This document shows positions 5,171-6,253 of a stretch of DNA of 6,253 bases, piece by piece. Numbering within the stretch: the stretch's first letter is position 1; the number at the start of each line of letters is the position of its first letter. The notes beneath the pieces are model-generated. The model did no database searches. It saw nothing but the letters and a program-made list of their open reading frames with translations, and was not told the origin of the DNA. Origin of the DNA: Alphaproteobacteria bacterium (lineage in GTDB: Bacteria > Pseudomonadota > Alphaproteobacteria > Rickettsiales > UBA1997); the NCBI GenBank assembly GCA_016869775.1, contig VGDJ01000073.1, positions 1 to 6,253 on the forward strand, in the 5' to 3' direction. The position numbers and the translations under genes are program-made.

Positions 5171-6253
5171 TTCGACGTCGCATTCCTTCCCTATCTTCTG
5201 AATTTGGATATTTTGGCTGTGTAGTTGGCGCTCTTAATTCTCCTAAAACTTGTCTAGCAATATTAGATGCAATTTCTGATGTAGTTGCGGCTGCTGAATA
5301 TTCTCCTATACCTTCTTTACAAAAATTATCTAAAATGTTTTTTGTATCAAAAATTGCCATTTTTTTTAGATGTAATTGCAATTGTTGATCACTATATTCT
5401 TCTACATTTACTAATGGTTTTTGTTTTATTGGAGCTTCTTGAGATTTAAAACTATCAAATTGTTGAGATGCTTTTGATCTGAGTTGAAATGATGATAATT
5501 CTCGAGTTGATGATAATTTTCCAATTTGTGATTCAGATCTTGTTCTCAAATCATCAACAACATTAATAATTTGGTCATGAGTTGTTTGATCAGGTGAATA
5601 AATAATTTTTTGATCAATTTCTAGAGATTTTTGATTTGTCATTTCTAAAGCCAAATTATCAGCTAATTCAATTAAATATTTTGAATCTTTGCGAGAAATT
5701 GAGTTTAATTTTGTTATAATTTTTTGATCTTTACTGTCTAAATTACTTTTTAAAACATCAGCAAGTGGATAAGTTGTTAATCCAGTTTTATCTTTATCTA
5801 CAGCATAAGCAAGAGCTGTAGAAATTATTTCTTGTCTAGTTATTTTTTGTCCATTTAAGGCTGGAGAAGAAAAATGTTGAACAGCAAAAAGTGTAAATTT
5901 TAAAAATAGTAAATTATTGGTTAATTCTTCTTTTAAATTTTGATAGTAATTTCTTAGATTATCATCAGCAAAGATTTTTTGTCTTAATTGATGTTGTAAT
6001 GAAGAAGATTTTGCCAAGGATTCTGATCCTAAAGGTAATGATTTTTCATAATCAGATCTTGATTTTTCGAAGCCATTATAAAATTCTTGCTGTTGTTTAT
6101 GAATTTTATTTGCTACTAATTCTTTATCACGAGAAGCAATTATTTCCTTATTTGTAAACTGTTTAATTAATTCTAGAGTAGTTGGTGTTAAATTACTTAT
6201 CCCTAAATTAACTATACCCATTAAATTTGTTAAGCGTTCAGTATTAGCACCTA
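5166..6253 (-). CDS. Hypothetical hydrophilic protein, C-terminal part (5' end off the window)
   Basis: The frame is open from the right edge to TAA at 5166-5168. An internal ATG at 6219-6221 would give 351 residues. However, ten sense codons precede it to the edge (GANTERLTNL) with no stop or ribosome binding site, so the true start probably lies outside and the gene is longer. The protein is hydrophilic, probably mainly helical, and rich in Gln, Ser, Lys and Asp/Glu. The most hydrophobic stretch is about residues 104-116 (counted from that ATG, LLFLKFTLFAVQH), too short and too mixed for a confident membrane span. It ends in the basic tail MRRRR. Codons strongly favour A/T at the third position. 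I recognise no family or catalytic motif. An effector or a structural/secretion-related protein is possible, but nothing here decides it. Confidence 0.75.
   Translation of the reverse strand, partial: GANTERLTNLMGIVNLGISNLTPTTLELIKQFTNKEIIASRDKELVANKIHKQQQEFYNGFEKSRSDYEKSLPLGSESLAKSSSLQHQLRQKIFADDNLRNYYQNLKEELTNNLLFLKFTLFAVQHFSSPALNGQKITRQEIISTALAYAVDKDKTGLTTYPLADVLKSNLDSKDQKIITKLNSISRKDSKYLIELADNLALEMTNQKSLEIDQKIIYSPDQTTHDQIINVVDDLRTRSESQIGKLSSTRELSSFQLRSKASQQFDSFKSQEAPIKQKPLVNVEEYSDQQLQLHLKKMAIFDTKNILDNFCKEGIGEYSAAATTSEIASNIARQVLGELRAPTTQPKYPNSEDREGMRRRR

Noticed and set aside
5137..5388. 83-codon plus-strand open frame
   Set aside because: Antisense to the end of the hypothetical gene; no family resemblance.

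Overview
The window is AT-rich and sparsely coding. Everything that looks like a real gene or gene remnant reads on the minus strand. Two large multidomain proteins resemble effectors or secreted proteins of host-associated bacteria: a pentapeptide-repeat/metzincin protease and an LPX-type leucine-rich-repeat protein. Together with decayed gene fragments and a short inverted-repeat element, they suggest a host-associated bacterium with a reduced or degrading genome, such as an intracellular alphaproteobacterium of the Rickettsiales or Holosporales type. That placement is inference: the window holds no rRNA or housekeeping marker.

Layout in window coordinates. (1) 1-2028, minus: the first 676 residues of a zinc metalloprotease whose C-terminus lies off the left edge. 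It has pentapeptide-like repeats, then HELGHTLGAEH and a SVMCY Met-turn. (2) 2029-2393: non-coding, with a 14-bp palindrome in the protease leader and a decayed winged-helix C-terminus at 2205-2309. (3) 2394-4382, minus: a complete 662-residue LRR protein whose helical C-terminal domain carries a CVNQPVRGF segment, faintly like the active-site region of NEL-type ubiquitin ligases. (4) 4383-4640: AT-rich spacer with a 14-bp tandem duplication. (5) 4641-4862, minus: the C-terminal half of a GNAT acetyltransferase. (6) 4865-5089: a 225-bp MITE-like element with ~24-bp imperfect terminal inverted repeats, a GC-rich 29-bp sequence present twice, a 12-bp tandem duplication and an extended -10 promoter motif pointing at the GNAT fragment. 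(7) 5166-6253, minus: the C-terminal part of an unrecognised hydrophilic protein whose N-terminus lies off the right edge.

The coding blocks are separated by 250-360 bp and do not form a compact operon. There is no sign of a shared pathway. The most economical reading is an accessory region where two independent host-interaction genes sit among eroded metabolic and regulatory genes. The strongest second-look items are the pentapeptide/metzincin architecture, the LRR protein as a possible unorthodox NEL-type ligase, and the small composite repeat element that ends at the truncated GNAT gene.
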